Shown: positions 52,654 through 61,924, numbered from the stretch's first letter. The stretch is 64,000 nucleotides of DNA from Flavobacterium sp. DG2-3 (GCF_030730925.1 NZ_JAVAMB010000001.1:310001-374000); one strand, 5' to 3'. Program-made: numbers and translations. Notes: generated by a model not told the origin, from the sequence alone.

Positions 52654-54435
52654 TTATAAATTCTTATCCCCTCTTAATTCTCTATATTTTTTTCTCGCAT
52701 CAACAAAATAAATACTATCCTGATGATTGAAAATTACTTTTTCGTATAACGGTTTGGCTTTTTCTACGTCTTTTAGTTCGTCGTTGTAGATTTCGGCTGA
52801 AAAGAACAGCGCTTCGTCTACATAAATTCCGTCGCTGTGGTGATCAATGATTTGCTGATATTGGCTTAAAGCCGAAGCAAAATCTTTCTGGCTTTCATAA
52901 ACTTTACCCAAACGCAATAAAGTCACCGCTTCTATTTCCTGACCTTTATATGTTTTTAAGATATTTTGAAACTGGGTTATAGCTTCTTGTTTTTTATTCT
53001 GATAAATTAAAAAATCACCTTTTGCAAATGCTTTCAGCGCCACCTGAGTCGAATCAGCAGCCGTATTGTCATTAATCAATAAAAAATATTCCAGAGCGTC
53101 GTTGGCAATTAATTGTGTATTTGCCGCTTTTAACTCTTTAAACTGTTTGTTTGCCCATTCAAAATCGCCTTTATAATAACTTGTTTTGGCCGCTTTCAAA
53201 CTCGCTTCGTGCGCCATTACATCGTTCTTCAAATCCAATTGAATTTGCGAATAGTAAATAAGCGCCTGATTGTACTTTTCTTCCAAAAGCAAAATATCAG
53301 CCAATTCCATTTTAGCATCGGCTTTTTGGTATTCGTTTAGATTTAATTCTAAGGCCTTTTTGATTACCGCTTTTCCTTCTTCTGTCTTTTTCAAATTAAA
53401 AGCCAGAAAATGGGCTTGAATAATTTGCAAAGATAGGGTAAACGGACTGATTTCGTAAGTTGCAAGCAATTGCTGTAATTCTTGGCTAATGGCTGGATAA
53501 TCTTTTTCTTGTGCTTTATCGATTTTAATCTGCATTAAATACGCATTCGACTGAATCAATAAATCTAAATCTTTGGTGTTTTGAAGAATGAAATTCAGAA
53601 TTTCTTCTGCTGTATCATCGTCTCCTTCATTCATAGCAAATTGACTCAGATTAACAATACTCATCAACGATTCTGGCTCGCGTTTGTAAATGGCTTTTTC
53701 CTGGATAAATGCTTTACCGAATTCTTTCTGCTGCACATAAAACCAGCTCAGATAATGATTCCAAAAAACATCTTGATCTTTTTGGGTTTTTAAGATTAAG
53801 GCTTTACGCATCGCATCTTTAAAAGCCGTATTGTCGGTTTCGCCATTCATAAATCGAGACAATTGTGTCTGAATCAAATTGGTGTTTTGCGGATTTGTGA
53901 AAGATTCTGTCAATAATAAATCGATCATTAAATCGGTTTTTCCTAACTGACCGTAAAGCATTCCGATTTGGAAATTGAAATTGAAGTTCGGCTGAACTTG
54001 CATTGCCGTCTGATAGGCTTTTAAAGCATATTCGAGCAATACTTTCTTCTCAAAAGAACTGGCAATTCCGTAAACATCATTCGGATTTACTTTTATTTTT
54101 TCGATTGCCTGTTCATAGTAATTTTTAGCTTTCGAATCATTTTTCTGCAATTGAAAGTTATATCCTAATTCAACTAGAAAAACGCCTTGTTTATAACGAT
54201 TGTAACGCTCTTGAATGGCTTTCTCGGCATTTGAAAATTGCTGCAATTGCTGGTAACAATCGACTGTTCTTAAAAAATACTGAGTGTTGGATGGTGCGGC
54301 TCTTAAAAGCTCCTCATAACTGATTTTTGCTTTTTCGAAATCGCCTTTGTCGTAGTAATATTGCGCCAACTGCTCGTTTTGCCCAAATGCAAAACCAGAA
54401 AATAACAAAACGATACAAATCAATATGTTTTTCAT
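52654..54435 (-). CDS. Periplasmic tetratricopeptide-repeat protein
   Basis: 593 residues. The signal peptide ends near residue 18 (FSGFAFGQ). TPR-like helix pairs run along most of the protein: LAQYYYDKGDFEKAKISYEE at the start, AYQTAMQVQPNFNFNFQIGM in the middle, and VYESQKDFASALSQYQQIID and YNDELKDVEKAKPLYEKVI at the end. It is a likely scaffold or assembly factor in the periplasm; no catalytic domain is seen. It starts 54 bp after lgt and is probably in one unit with it. Confidence 0.88.
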   Translation of the reverse strand: MKNILICIVLLFSGFAFGQNEQLAQYYYDKGDFEKAKISYEELLRAAPSNTQYFLRTVDCYQQLQQFSNAEKAIQERYNRYKQGVFLVELGYNFQLQKNDSKAKNYYEQAIEKIKVNPNDVYGIASSFEKKVLLEYALKAYQTAMQVQPNFNFNFQIGMLYGQLGKTDLMIDLLLTESFTNPQNTNLIQTQLSRFMNGETDNTAFKDAMRKALILKTQKDQDVFWNHYLSWFYVQQKEFGKAFIQEKAIYKREPESLMSIVNLSQFAMNEGDDDTAEEILNFILQNTKDLDLLIQSNAYLMQIKIDKAQEKDYPAISQELQQLLATYEISPFTLSLQIIQAHFLAFNLKKTEEGKAVIKKALELNLNEYQKADAKMELADILLLEEKYNQALIYYSQIQLDLKNDVMAHEASLKAAKTSYYKGDFEWANKQFKELKAANTQLIANDALEYFLLINDNTAADSTQVALKAFAKGDFLIYQNKKQEAITQFQNILKTYKGQEIEAVTLLRLGKVYESQKDFASALSQYQQIIDHHSDGIYVDEALFFSAEIYNDELKDVEKAKPLYEKVIFNHQDSIYFVDARKKYRELRGDKNL

Positions 54436-54489
54436 ATTGCAGTTTTTTAATTTACGATTAAAGCAATGAAAACTGTGATTGAGACTATA

Positions 54490-55317
54490 CTAAATTGCCA
54501 ATTGCTTTTTAGATTTCCAAAAAATCAATCCCAAACCAATTAAAATAAACGGAATACTTAAAATCTGTCCCATATTAATCAGCATATCATTCTCGAAGGC
54601 TTCTTGATTTTCTTTGAAAAATTCTATTATAAAACGGGCTGTAAATAATAAAGTTAAGAAAGTTCCGAAGATTAATCCCTGTGCATTTCTGATTTTTTCT
54701 GACTTGTACATATAAAACAGAATTACAAAAATCAACACGTAAGCAAATGCTTCGTATAATTGAGTTGGATGTCTCGGAATCAAATCGTCTCTTTGAAAAA
54801 CAACTCCCCAATTTTCATTAGTTGGCTTTCCATAAATTTCAGAATTCATAAAATTCCCCATTCTAATAAAAGCGCCCGTTACAGGAACTGCAACAGCCAT
54901 TTTATCCAGAAGTCCTAAGAATTGCACTTTATATTTTCGGCAGTATAAAATCATTGCCGTAATCACTCCGATCGAACCTCCGTGACTTGCCAAGCCTTGA
55001 TAACCTACAAACTGGTAAGCTCCTTTTATCTTTTGAATTGGTAAAAGAATTTCTATCGGATGTTTGAAAAAATATTCCGGTTCGTAGAAGAAACAATGTC
55101 CAAGTCTAGCGCCTAAAACAGTCCCGACGATGACATAAATCAATAAAGAATCCAGATTGTCTAACGAAAGATTTTCTTTTTTATAAATGTTTCTGACGAT
55201 ATAAAACCCGAGAAGAAGTCCGCAGGCAAAAAGAGCTCCGTAATATTTAAGAGGAAAAGTATCTGTGATCCAAAATATAACGGGATCAACGTTCCAGTTT
55301 AAGATACCGTTTTTCAT
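54490..55317 (-). CDS. lgt: Prolipoprotein diacylglyceryl transferase
   Basis: 275 residues. An inner-membrane enzyme moving diacylglycerol from phosphatidylglycerol to the lipobox Cys, the first step of lipoprotein maturation; the window itself encodes several lipoproteins. Seven membrane helices. Motifs: GARLGHCFFYEPEYF, GLASHGGSIGVI with the essential His, and the Lgt signature GNFMNSEIYGKPT, then PTQLYEAF. Full length for Bacteroidota. Confidence 0.96.
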   Translation of the reverse strand: MKNGILNWNVDPVIFWITDTFPLKYYGALFACGLLLGFYIVRNIYKKENLSLDNLDSLLIYVIVGTVLGARLGHCFFYEPEYFFKHPIEILLPIQKIKGAYQFVGYQGLASHGGSIGVITAMILYCRKYKVQFLGLLDKMAVAVPVTGAFIRMGNFMNSEIYGKPTNENWGVVFQRDDLIPRHPTQLYEAFAYVLIFVILFYMYKSEKIRNAQGLIFGTFLTLLFTARFIIEFFKENQEAFENDMLINMGQILSIPFILIGLGLIFWKSKKQLAI

Positions 55318-55340
55318 TTGTTGCAGTATAATGTTTAAAG

Positions 55341-55371
55341 AAACCTGACGGATTTAAAAACCGTCAGGTTT
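55341..55371 (-). terminator. Hairpin after serS
   Basis: An 11-bp perfect stem AAACCTGACGG/CCGTCAGGTTT, 18 bp after the serS stop and before lgt. The following T run is short and interrupted, so partial termination is more likely. Confidence 0.6.
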
Positions 55372-55389
55372 AACTAATAAACTAAATTT

Positions 55390-56661
55390 TTAATTTATAA
55401 TATCAAATCCGCAGTAAGGACGTAAAACTTCTGGAATTACGATTCCTTCTGGAGTTTGGTAGTTTTCAATAATTCCCGCCAAAACTCTAGGAAGCGCCAA
55501 TGAACTTCCGTTAAGTGTATGCGCTAATTGATTTTTTCCGTCTTTGTCTTTAAAACGCAATTTCAAGCGGTTTGCCTGGAAAGTTTCAAAGTTAGAAACA
55601 GAACTGATTTCTAACCAGCGGTCTTGTGCTGTAGAAAACACCTCAAAATCGTAAGTCAAAGCAGATGTGAATCCCATATCGCCACCGCAAAGACGTAAAA
55701 TTCTATAAGGCAATTTCAATTCCTGAAGAATATTTTTTACGTGTTCTACCATTCCGTCCAATGCAGCATAAGAATTGTCGGGGTGCTCGATACGAACGAT
55801 TTCTACTTTATCAAACTGGTGCAAACGGTTTAATCCGCGCACGTGTGCTCCGTAAGAACCTGCTTCACGACGGAAACATGGCGTATAAGCCGTATGCAAA
55901 ACTGGCAATTCGCTTTCGCTCAAAATAACATCGCGGAATAAATTCGTTACTGGAACCTCAGCCGTTGGAATCAAATATAAATCGTCGACTCCTGCGTGGT
56001 ACATCTGCCCTTCTTTGTCTGGCAATTGTCCTGTTCCGTAACCTGAAGCTTCGTTTACCAAATGAGGAACCTGAACTTCATTATAACCTGCAGCCGTATT
56101 TTTGTCTAAAAAGTAATTGATTAAAGCACGCTGTAAACGAGCTCCTTTTCCTTTGTAAACAGGAAATCCTGCTCCAGTAATTTTTACTCCCAATTCAAAA
56201 TCGATAATATCGTATTTCTTCACCAATTCCCAGTGAGGCTGTGCGCCTTCGTGCAAAACTGGAATATCTCCTTCTTGGAAAACATTCAAGTTATCATCTG
56301 GTGTTTTTCCTTCAGGAACAATATCTGCCGGAAGGTTTGGTAACGTATATAATTTATTGGTTAACTCAACAGCCAAAGCTTCTGCTTTTTCGCTCAGTTC
56401 TTTACTTTTTTCTTTTAGTGAAACTGTTTTTTCTTTTAAGATTGCTGCTTTAGCTTTCTCACCAGCTTTCATCAATTCACCAATATCTTTGGACAATTTA
56501 TTAGATTCTGATAAAGTATTGTCTAATTCTACTTGTGCAGCACGACGATTTTCGTCCAATTGAACCACTTCTTCAACAACGCTTTTAGCATCGATATTTC
56601 GTTTTGCTAAAGCTTTGATTACTTTCTCTTGATTTTCTCTAATAAATGCGATTTGTAACAT
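55390..56661 (-). CDS. serS: Seryl-tRNA synthetase
   Basis: 423 residues, class II aminoacyl-tRNA synthetase. An N-terminal antiparallel coiled-coil arm (about 30-100, LDENRRAAQVELDNTLSESN), motif 2 CFRREAGSYGAHVRGLNRLH, and motif 3 NGSSLALPRVLAGIIENYQ. The C-terminus VLRPYCGFDII is typical of the family. A -7 box TAAATTTG lies at 56701-56708, with a TTG 16 bp further upstream. Confidence 0.98.
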   Translation of the reverse strand: MLQIAFIRENQEKVIKALAKRNIDAKSVVEEVVQLDENRRAAQVELDNTLSESNKLSKDIGELMKAGEKAKAAILKEKTVSLKEKSKELSEKAEALAVELTNKLYTLPNLPADIVPEGKTPDDNLNVFQEGDIPVLHEGAQPHWELVKKYDIIDFELGVKITGAGFPVYKGKGARLQRALINYFLDKNTAAGYNEVQVPHLVNEASGYGTGQLPDKEGQMYHAGVDDLYLIPTAEVPVTNLFRDVILSESELPVLHTAYTPCFRREAGSYGAHVRGLNRLHQFDKVEIVRIEHPDNSYAALDGMVEHVKNILQELKLPYRILRLCGGDMGFTSALTYDFEVFSTAQDRWLEISSVSNFETFQANRLKLRFKDKDGKNQLAHTLNGSSLALPRVLAGIIENYQTPEGIVIPEVLRPYCGFDIIN

Positions 56662-56700
56662 AGCTTGTTTTTTATAACTATTGTATTTTTATAACGGAAG

Positions 56701-56708
56701 CAAATTTA
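56701..56708 (-). promoter_or_regulatory. -7 box TAAATTTG of serS
   Basis: A perfect TAnnTTTG on the minus strand 40 bp upstream of the ATG. A TTG at 56725-56727 is 16 bp away, one short of the usual range. Confidence 0.5.
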
Positions 56709-56769
56709 AGGAAATGTTTGTTAACAAAAGGACAAACTTTTTCAGGAAAACCGAAATCTCGTATAAACA

Positions 56770-56796
56770 GCAAAAGCACCCTAAAAGTGCTCTTGC
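56770..56796 (-). terminator. Weak hairpin after the lipoprotein gene at 56821
   Basis: A short stem AGCAC/GTGCT extended by GCAA/TTGC edges, followed by TTTTGC on the minus strand, 25 bp past the stop. Confidence 0.4.
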
Positions 56797-56820
56797 TATA
56801 TTTTAAAAATTTATAATGTT

Positions 56821-57744
56821 TTACTCCAAAAAACGATGCCTATCATCTCTATGAAAAGCATAATCTCTTCCGTTAAACTTTATCTTTTCGATTTCTTTTT
56901 TTGTTTTCAGGTCGCTTTTTTCTTCAATTCCATTTTCTAAATCATCTTCGACCGCTTCTTCGTAAGAAAACTTTTTGGTAATAATCAGATCAAAATATCC
57001 ATTGGTTTTATGGTCAGAAAAACTCATTCCGGTTTCTAAAGTTTCGATTTGAAAAGTTCCGGTTCCGTTAGAATCGCCGTTAGTTAATTGAACTGGATAT
57101 TCGTATAAAACTTTTCTAATTTCTTTATCACCTAAAGTAATCAGCGTAAATTTTTGCTCCGAATACAACACAATTCGGCTGCTTGCGCGGGCTTCTGTAT
57201 AAAAAGCAATGGCTGGTGTTTTTTCATTTAGAAAAAACAAATCTTTTAAAATATGCGATTTCGAAAACTGAATGGCTTCATTATCGTAATAACCCAGATT
57301 CTCATCAAATTCTTCAGCAATTATGCTTCCGTCTTCCCGATTTACAAATAGATACTTTCGCTGAAAATAATCTCCAAGTTCTTCATCGTCATCGTTTGTT
57401 CTAAAAGCTTTTTTATCGTGCGCAACGGTTGTGAGCACAAAAAAAGTAGTTTGATCGTCATAATTGATCGAACTTGATTCTTTAATTTTAATATCTGAAT
57501 ATTTGATTTTGAGGTTTGTTGCCACTTTGGAGAGCAGCTGCAGATTCATTTCTTTTGAATCTTCAATTTCATCGAGATTTTTAAAAATGAGTTTCTTTAG
57601 TGGTTTTTTATTAAAACCAATATCGGCTTGAGTTTGCGAAAGAAGTTCTTGATACTGAGCTTCTGCTTCATTCTGAACTTTTTCATTTTTCCCGCAGGAA
57701 AACAACAACATCAAAACACCGCTTAAAAGAATTGTTTTTTTCAT
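56821..57744 (-). CDS. Uncharacterised lipoprotein
   Basis: 307 residues with a clear lipoprotein signal (ILLSGVLMLLFSCGKNE, Cys at 17). The rest is soluble, Lys/Glu/Asp-rich with mixed helix and strand (QYQELLSQTQADIGFNKKPL, FDLIITKKFSYEEAVEDDLE). I recognise no domain and no catalytic motif. A consensus promoter precedes it, so it is an independent gene on the envelope side, upstream of serS. Confidence 0.8.
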   Translation of the reverse strand: MKKTILLSGVLMLLFSCGKNEKVQNEAEAQYQELLSQTQADIGFNKKPLKKLIFKNLDEIEDSKEMNLQLLSKVATNLKIKYSDIKIKESSSINYDDQTTFFVLTTVAHDKKAFRTNDDDEELGDYFQRKYLFVNREDGSIIAEEFDENLGYYDNEAIQFSKSHILKDLFFLNEKTPAIAFYTEARASSRIVLYSEQKFTLITLGDKEIRKVLYEYPVQLTNGDSNGTGTFQIETLETGMSFSDHKTNGYFDLIITKKFSYEEAVEDDLENGIEEKSDLKTKKEIEKIKFNGRDYAFHRDDRHRFLE

Positions 57745-57776
57745 AGGCTTTGGTTTGTTAGAAATTTAGGGCGTCT

Positions 57777-57805
57777 CAAATATATAATTTTCTTACAAAC
57801 CACAA
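57777..57805 (-). promoter_or_regulatory. Consensus promoter of the lipoprotein gene at 56821
   Basis: TTG at 57803-57805, 18 bp, then TATATTTG at 57777-57784 on the minus strand, 32 bp upstream of the ATG. Confidence 0.65.
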
Positions 57806-57820
57806 GCAAAAAAATAAAAA

Positions 57821-58360
57821 CTAATCTCTCTTAATTTCGTGACCTACAAACTCTTCCAGTGTTTTAAACATTTCTTCAACCGAAAGCACTTCTGTGTCAG
57901 GGTGAGATTTTAGAAAAGAAGCATTCAATTCAGCTAGATTTTGGTCTAACTCAAAGTACGCATTGTTGTTTAGCAAATCCTTGAAAGCATTAGGAGTATC
58001 GAATTTTTCTTTTAGAAATTTCCCTAATTTGATATTGCTCTGCAAACGCAGTTTACGGCATTGTTCTTTAAACAATTCTAAATGTTTTTCTGCTCCGATT
58101 AAAGCTAATCCTTCTTCGATTAATTCATTCAATTCTTTATTCCATCCCGAATCATGTACAAACTTCGAAAAATTTCCTTCTGCATATTTAGAAGCATAAA
58201 AATCCAAATAGTAACTCATCAAAGCATCTTCGTGAATCAAGTCGTCGTCTATTTTTTCTTCGCGCATTAAATTAATTACCGAAATATTCGAATTTACAAT
58301 GTCTTGCGGATTTTCACTATTCGCCGCCGTTTCTGAAATGATGATTTTACCGAATTCCAT
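57821..58360 (-). CDS. DMP19/DUF4375-like protein
   Basis: 179 residues, soluble, acidic and helical. The central part (DALMSYYLDFYASKYAEGNFSKFVHDSG, given here in fragments: YYLDFYASKYAEGNFSKF and FVHDSGWNKELNELIEEGLA) resembles the DUF4375/DMP19 C-terminal family, in which a YYxDYYxxQxxxGGFxQFxYNSG-like block is followed by an alanine/leucine-rich helix. DMP19 in Neisseria mimics DNA and binds a repressor; that role cannot be assumed here. No signal peptide. It stands alone, with the plus-strand gene at 58601 divergent from it. Confidence 0.6.
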   Translation of the reverse strand: MEFGKIIISETAANSENPQDIVNSNISVINLMREEKIDDDLIHEDALMSYYLDFYASKYAEGNFSKFVHDSGWNKELNELIEEGLALIGAEKHLELFKEQCRKLRLQSNIKLGKFLKEKFDTPNAFKDLLNNNAYFELDQNLAELNASFLKSHPDTEVLSVEEMFKTLEEFVGHEIKRD

Positions 58361-58600
58361 TTGAGTTTTATTTAAAAATTGTTTTGCAAAGTTGGGGTAA
58401 ATAATAATACGATTTGGAAGAAATTAAAGTTTTTGACAGATTTCCGCCGTTTATCACAATCTTTAATCAAAATTAGCGTTATCTTTATCTAATATAAAGA
58501 TGCAGCTAAAACTGAATGCTTTTAACGCAACTATTTGGAAAGAAATGCATCTATTATATAGAAAACTTTATATAAAGTTTTCGCAACCAAAACCAAAACC

Positions 58601-59050
58601 ATGAAACGGATTGTCCTAATATTTAGCATTCTGCTAGCTTTAACAAGTTGTGAAAACGATGATTTGCCAAATTCTGATGTGCAATATTCGTTAATTGCAA
58701 AGGGAGATTCTTTTCCTAGTGATGAAAGTCTTGCACCAAGACATTTAATCATTAAAGATCAGAAAGCTTGGGATAATTTAATTACAGAAATGAATGTTTC
58801 TACTGATTTATCTAAAGATTTTAAAGAAATTAATATTGATTTTAGCCGATATCAAGTTATTGCCGTTATAGACAAAACTCAAAATACAAGCGGCCATTCG
58901 ATAGATATTGTTGAAATTTCAGAAAATCGAAATACCATAATTGTAAAAGTCGAAAAACTAAAAAATGGCAATAGCACTTTAAAATTATCAAGACCTTACG
59001 ATATTATTAAAACAGACAGGACAGATAAAAAGGTCATTTTTGAACAATAG
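58601..59050 (+). CDS. Small lipoprotein with PrcB-C-like domain
   Basis: 149 residues. A lipoprotein signal (IFSILLALTSCENDD, Cys near 18). The body fits the PrcB C-terminal-like pattern: AWDNLITEM, then FSRYQVIAVIDKTQNTSGH, IDIVEISEN and the final SRPYDIIKTD. In Treponema denticola PrcB is a partner of the dentilisin protease PrtP, but many Bacteroidota carry this domain on stand-alone lipoproteins of unknown function. No protease gene is nearby. A near-match -7 sequence TATCTTTA lies about 110 bp upstream; a terminator follows. Confidence 0.72.
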   Translation: MKRIVLIFSILLALTSCENDDLPNSDVQYSLIAKGDSFPSDESLAPRHLIIKDQKAWDNLITEMNVSTDLSKDFKEINIDFSRYQVIAVIDKTQNTSGHSIDIVEISENRNTIIVKVEKLKNGNSTLKLSRPYDIIKTDRTDKKVIFEQ

Positions 59051-59090
59051 CCTGATCAAAATAAAAACCTACCACTTTTAAAATATTTTT

Positions 59091-59130
59091 AATTGCCTCC
59101 AGTTTTTTCAGCTGGAGGCAATTATTTTTT
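59091..59130 (+). terminator. Terminator of the PrcB-like lipoprotein gene
   Basis: A 12-bp stem AATTGCCTCCAG/CTGGAGGCAATT followed by a TTTTTT run, 40 bp past the stop. Confidence 0.9.
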
Positions 59131-59303
59131 AATAGTCAGCAATAACATTTCTTTTTCTTCAAGTTCCATTTGATTCGAAAACAAATCTTTAATCAAAAAG
59201 TAATATTAAAATAACCCCCGAAAAATAAAAGCTGTCACCAATTACAAGAATAAACCGTAATTTTATTCCATCCAAAATGGATTTAGCAGCAAAATAGAAA
59301 AAT

Positions 59304-60206
59304 ATGGATGGAAGAAAAGCATTAGAATATTATGTTTTAGATGTATTCTCAAACGAAAGTTATAGAGGAAATCCGCTTTCGGTTGTTTTTACAGATGGTA
59401 ATTTAAAACTAGAAACCTATCAGGACATTTCGAAAGAGTTTGGCTATTCTGAAACCTCTTTTGTCTATTATTCCACAAGAGAAAAAGCACTTGTAGTTCG
59501 TTCGTTTACTCCAACTGGAATCGAAATTGATGGCGCAGGACATAATCTATTAGGCGCGGTCTGCGGTGCGCTCCTAAAAGGCATTCCTATATTTGATGAA
59601 CAAAATGAAAGTGAACCTTTTGTAATTATGAATCATTCGGCAATTCCTGTAACTACAAGTTTAGATCCCATTACTTTGTATCCCGTTGTTCAAATGCATC
59701 AAAAATCGGCAGTCATTAAACAAGAAATCCCAACATACAAAATTGCGGTGGCTCTTGGCTTAAAGATTGAAGATTTAGATGTAAATTCTTTTGTGCCAAC
59801 TATTGTAAAAACTGAAGTAGCGCATACGATGGTTCCTATCAAAAACAGTCAAATATTAAATAGCTTTGTTCCAGACAACCAGCTTTTAATTCAAATCTCA
59901 AAAGAATACAATTCTGAAGGTTTTTACTGTTTCGCTCCAGCAGATGAAGATCAGGATCATATCGTTGAAACGAGATTTTTCAACCCAATAATTGGAATAA
60001 ATGAAGACCCTGCAACAGGAACCGCGGCTGGACCTTTAATTGGTTTTTTAACGCAGAAGAAATTTACTAAATCAGACAAAGAGTATAAAATCCTTCAAGG
60101 TGTGAAATTAAAACAGGCCTCAATCATTGAAGTTATGAATCGTGAAGAAGATATTTTGGTTGGTGGCTCATCGATTATTACCATGAAAGGGGAATTGTAT
60201 ATTTAA
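59304..60206 (+). CDS. PhzF-family isomerase-like protein
   Basis: 300 residues, two-lobed PhzF/diaminopimelate-epimerase-like fold. N-terminal YYVLDVFSNESYRGNPLSVV and EFGYSETSFVYY contain the conserved Glu near residue 50. Both pseudo-symmetric loops are visible: IDGAGHNLLGAVCG and NEDPATGTAAGPLIGFL. In pseudomonads PhzF isomerises a phenazine precursor, but no phenazine genes are present here. Most members have unknown substrates, so I give no pathway. Cytoplasmic, transcribed alone. Confidence 0.88.
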   Translation: MDGRKALEYYVLDVFSNESYRGNPLSVVFTDGNLKLETYQDISKEFGYSETSFVYYSTREKALVVRSFTPTGIEIDGAGHNLLGAVCGALLKGIPIFDEQNESEPFVIMNHSAIPVTTSLDPITLYPVVQMHQKSAVIKQEIPTYKIAVALGLKIEDLDVNSFVPTIVKTEVAHTMVPIKNSQILNSFVPDNQLLIQISKEYNSEGFYCFAPADEDQDHIVETRFFNPIIGINEDPATGTAAGPLIGFLTQKKFTKSDKEYKILQGVKLKQASIIEVMNREEDILVGGSSIITMKGELYI

Positions 60207-60209
60207 TTT

Positions 60210-60782
60210 TTATTCGACATTAAACAATCTCAAAATATACGAAAGTTCATAAACTATAAAGAGTGTTATCAAAACAGTATGAAAAACTTTATTATGAATT
60301 TTTATCGCAACCAGACACAAAACAATGTGACTGATGATGCGTACATAATATTCTTCTTGATTGTATAAAAAATAATTACCACCCTTTATTGCTGTGTCAA
60401 TCAAATCGGCACCAAAGCTAATGGCCAGAATGGCAAAAAACCAGTTTTTTCTGGAATAAAAATAGTCTTCGTAACCATTATAATCACGTAAATCATCAGG
60501 ATAAAGAATCGCACACAGCAAATAGAAAATGAGAATATAACAGATGATAAAAAAATAATCGGCAAAATACCATTCCTGAATCAATTTCAAGTTAAACTCC
60601 CACCACCAGAAATGGATAATTAATAAGAAAACATAAAACACCCAAAGCGAATGAACAAAGTAGATCTTTTTCCGCCCGGGATGCTGAATAAAAATAACCG
60701 ATCCTTTTATAAGATGTGTTAAACTTAAGCCTAGAATAATTCCGATAATCGATTTGACGTGGGTTAGTTCTTCCATACACAA
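60210..60782 (-). CDS. Uncharacterised multi-pass membrane protein
   Basis: 190 residues with about five or six hydrophobic helices (SIIGIILGLSLTHLI, VHSLWVFYVFLLIIHFW, YFFIICYILIFYLLCAIL, WFFAILAISFGADLID, ISHIVLCLVAIKI, VLITLFIVYELSYIL). A repeated aromatic pattern lies around HFWWWEF. No known family recognised. The start could also be the Met two codons later (MEELTHVK). It converges on the PhzF gene, with only 3 bp between the stops. Confidence 0.75.
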   Translation of the reverse strand: MCMEELTHVKSIIGIILGLSLTHLIKGSVIFIQHPGRKKIYFVHSLWVFYVFLLIIHFWWWEFNLKLIQEWYFADYFFIICYILIFYLLCAILYPDDLRDYNGYEDYFYSRKNWFFAILAISFGADLIDTAIKGGNYFLYNQEEYYVRIISHIVLCLVAIKIHNKVFHTVLITLFIVYELSYILRLFNVE

Positions 60783-60927
60783 ATTACTTTTATTGACTTA
60801 AAATTAAATTAATTAATTCAATTACAATAATTTGCACTTAACTTTCAAGAATAATTCAAAAACAAAAAAGCTGCAATATATAAATATAGTGCAACTTTCT
60901 TAATTGTCGTAAACTTATAAATAACTT

Positions 60928-60958
60928 TAAAAAAGGACGGCCCAAAAAATGGGCCGTG
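60928..60958 (-). terminator. Terminator of the lipoprotein gene at 60978
   Basis: Stem ACGGCCC/GGGCCGT at 60937-60943 and 60951-60957, with a minus-strand T run, 20 bp after the stop. Confidence 0.85.
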
Positions 60959-60977
60959 TCTAAAATATTTTTTGTCT

Positions 60978-61451
60978 TTAAAATTTAGAAATACTGAAAC
61001 TTCCATCAGTTACTTCATAATTTTTTTCATTTTTAGTGTGTGAAAAATTAAATGTTCCTTCAATTTTTTTATCATTATTTACTGTTATGTTTATAGTTCC
61101 TGACTTTATATCCACATTATTAAGTTCAGGCATGAAGCTAAAATTGATACGATACGTTGTCGTAAGATTTGACAAATCATATACCACAGGATGACTTCCA
61201 ACTTCTGCATTTAGTGGCAGCCATAAGGAAAGTTTTTTATAATTATCATCAATTCCCTCACTAACCATTATATTCATAGAGCTAGAAATGAGAATATCGG
61301 GTTCAAAGGAGTAATTTTTCCCTTCGTATTTGAATTTCACAAAATCACTTTGTGGTGTATTCTCTTCTGAATCATTACTGCTACATGACGACGATAATGC
61401 TAATGCAAAAATAGCAATAGCAAAAAACAAGATTCTTTTTAAATTTTTCAT
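60978..61451 (-). CDS. Uncharacterised lipoprotein
   Basis: 157 residues. A lipoprotein signal (FFAIAIFALALSSSCSSND, Cys near 23), then a short acidic linker and a strand-rich domain (FVKFKYEGKNYSFEPD, TYRINFSFMPELN, GTINITVNNDKKIEGTFNFS). The layout, with KFKYEGKNY and then EGTFNFS near the end, is common among small Bacteroidota surface lipoproteins of unknown role. A -7 box TATATTTG (61477-61484) lies 25 bp upstream. Confidence 0.8.
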   Translation of the reverse strand: MKNLKRILFFAIAIFALALSSSCSSNDSEENTPQSDFVKFKYEGKNYSFEPDILISSSMNIMVSEGIDDNYKKLSLWLPLNAEVGSHPVVYDLSNLTTTYRINFSFMPELNNVDIKSGTINITVNNDKKIEGTFNFSHTKNEKNYEVTDGSFSISKF

Positions 61452-61476
61452 AATTGGCTTTTATTAAATTAATGAG

Positions 61477-61484
61477 CAAATATA
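61477..61484 (-). promoter_or_regulatory. -7 box TATATTTG of the lipoprotein gene at 60978
   Basis: A perfect minus-strand match, with TTG at 61500-61502 only 15 bp away. Confidence 0.45.
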
Positions 61485-61539
61485 GAAAGAATTTTATTAC
61501 AAAATATATTAGGAAATAGTAAAAAAATATTCTTTTGTA

Positions 61540-61573
61540 AAAATAAAAACCGCATCTTGGCAGAATGCGGTTT
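61540..61573 (-). terminator. Terminator of the CDGSH gene
   Basis: Stem AAACCGCAT/ATGCGGTTT at 61547-61555 and 61565-61573, with a modest minus-strand T run, 24 bp past the stop. Confidence 0.75.
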
Positions 61574-61597
61574 AATTATTTAAAACTAGAGAACTTC

Positions 61598-61825
61598 TTA
61601 GTTCGTTTTCATTGGCGGTAAATCAAACGCTTTTGAATCGTGTTCGAAGTTATTTCTGTGTGCTCCATCGCAAAATGGTTTGTTAGCAGAATGTCCGCAA
61701 CGGCAAAGTCCCAATGCAGATCTTCCTTGTAAACCGTAAAGTGCTCCTTCTGGATCCATGATTTCAAAATCTCCTTCAATTTTGATTGATCCGTTTTTAT
61801 TGATGATTAATTTCGTCTTGCTCAT
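61598..61825 (-). CDS. CDGSH-type iron-sulfur protein
   Basis: 75 residues. The 2Fe-2S ligand motif CRCGHSANKPFCDGAH is complete (three Cys and one His). The N-terminal strand pair KLIINKNGSIKIEGDFEIMD is the divergent half seen in small bacterial CDGSH proteins. mitoNEET relatives transfer or sense 2Fe-2S clusters and redox state; the bacterial role is poorly known. Soluble and cytoplasmic, since no membrane anchor is present, in contrast to eukaryotic mitoNEET. Transcribed alone. Confidence 0.93.
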   Translation of the reverse strand: MSKTKLIINKNGSIKIEGDFEIMDPEGALYGLQGRSALGLCRCGHSANKPFCDGAHRNNFEHDSKAFDLPPMKTN

Positions 61826-61924
61826 AAATTTGTTTTTTCGGCTGCAAAGGTTGCGAAATATATTGGCATTTATAAGCGGTGAACGTAGTTTAAACTGGTT
61901 CTATTTTATGAAGAATTCCGCTGA

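Noticed and set aside
59304..60206. Part of a phenazine biosynthetic cluster
   Set aside because: Only the PhzF-family gene is present; no other phz-like gene is nearby and the family is functionally broad.
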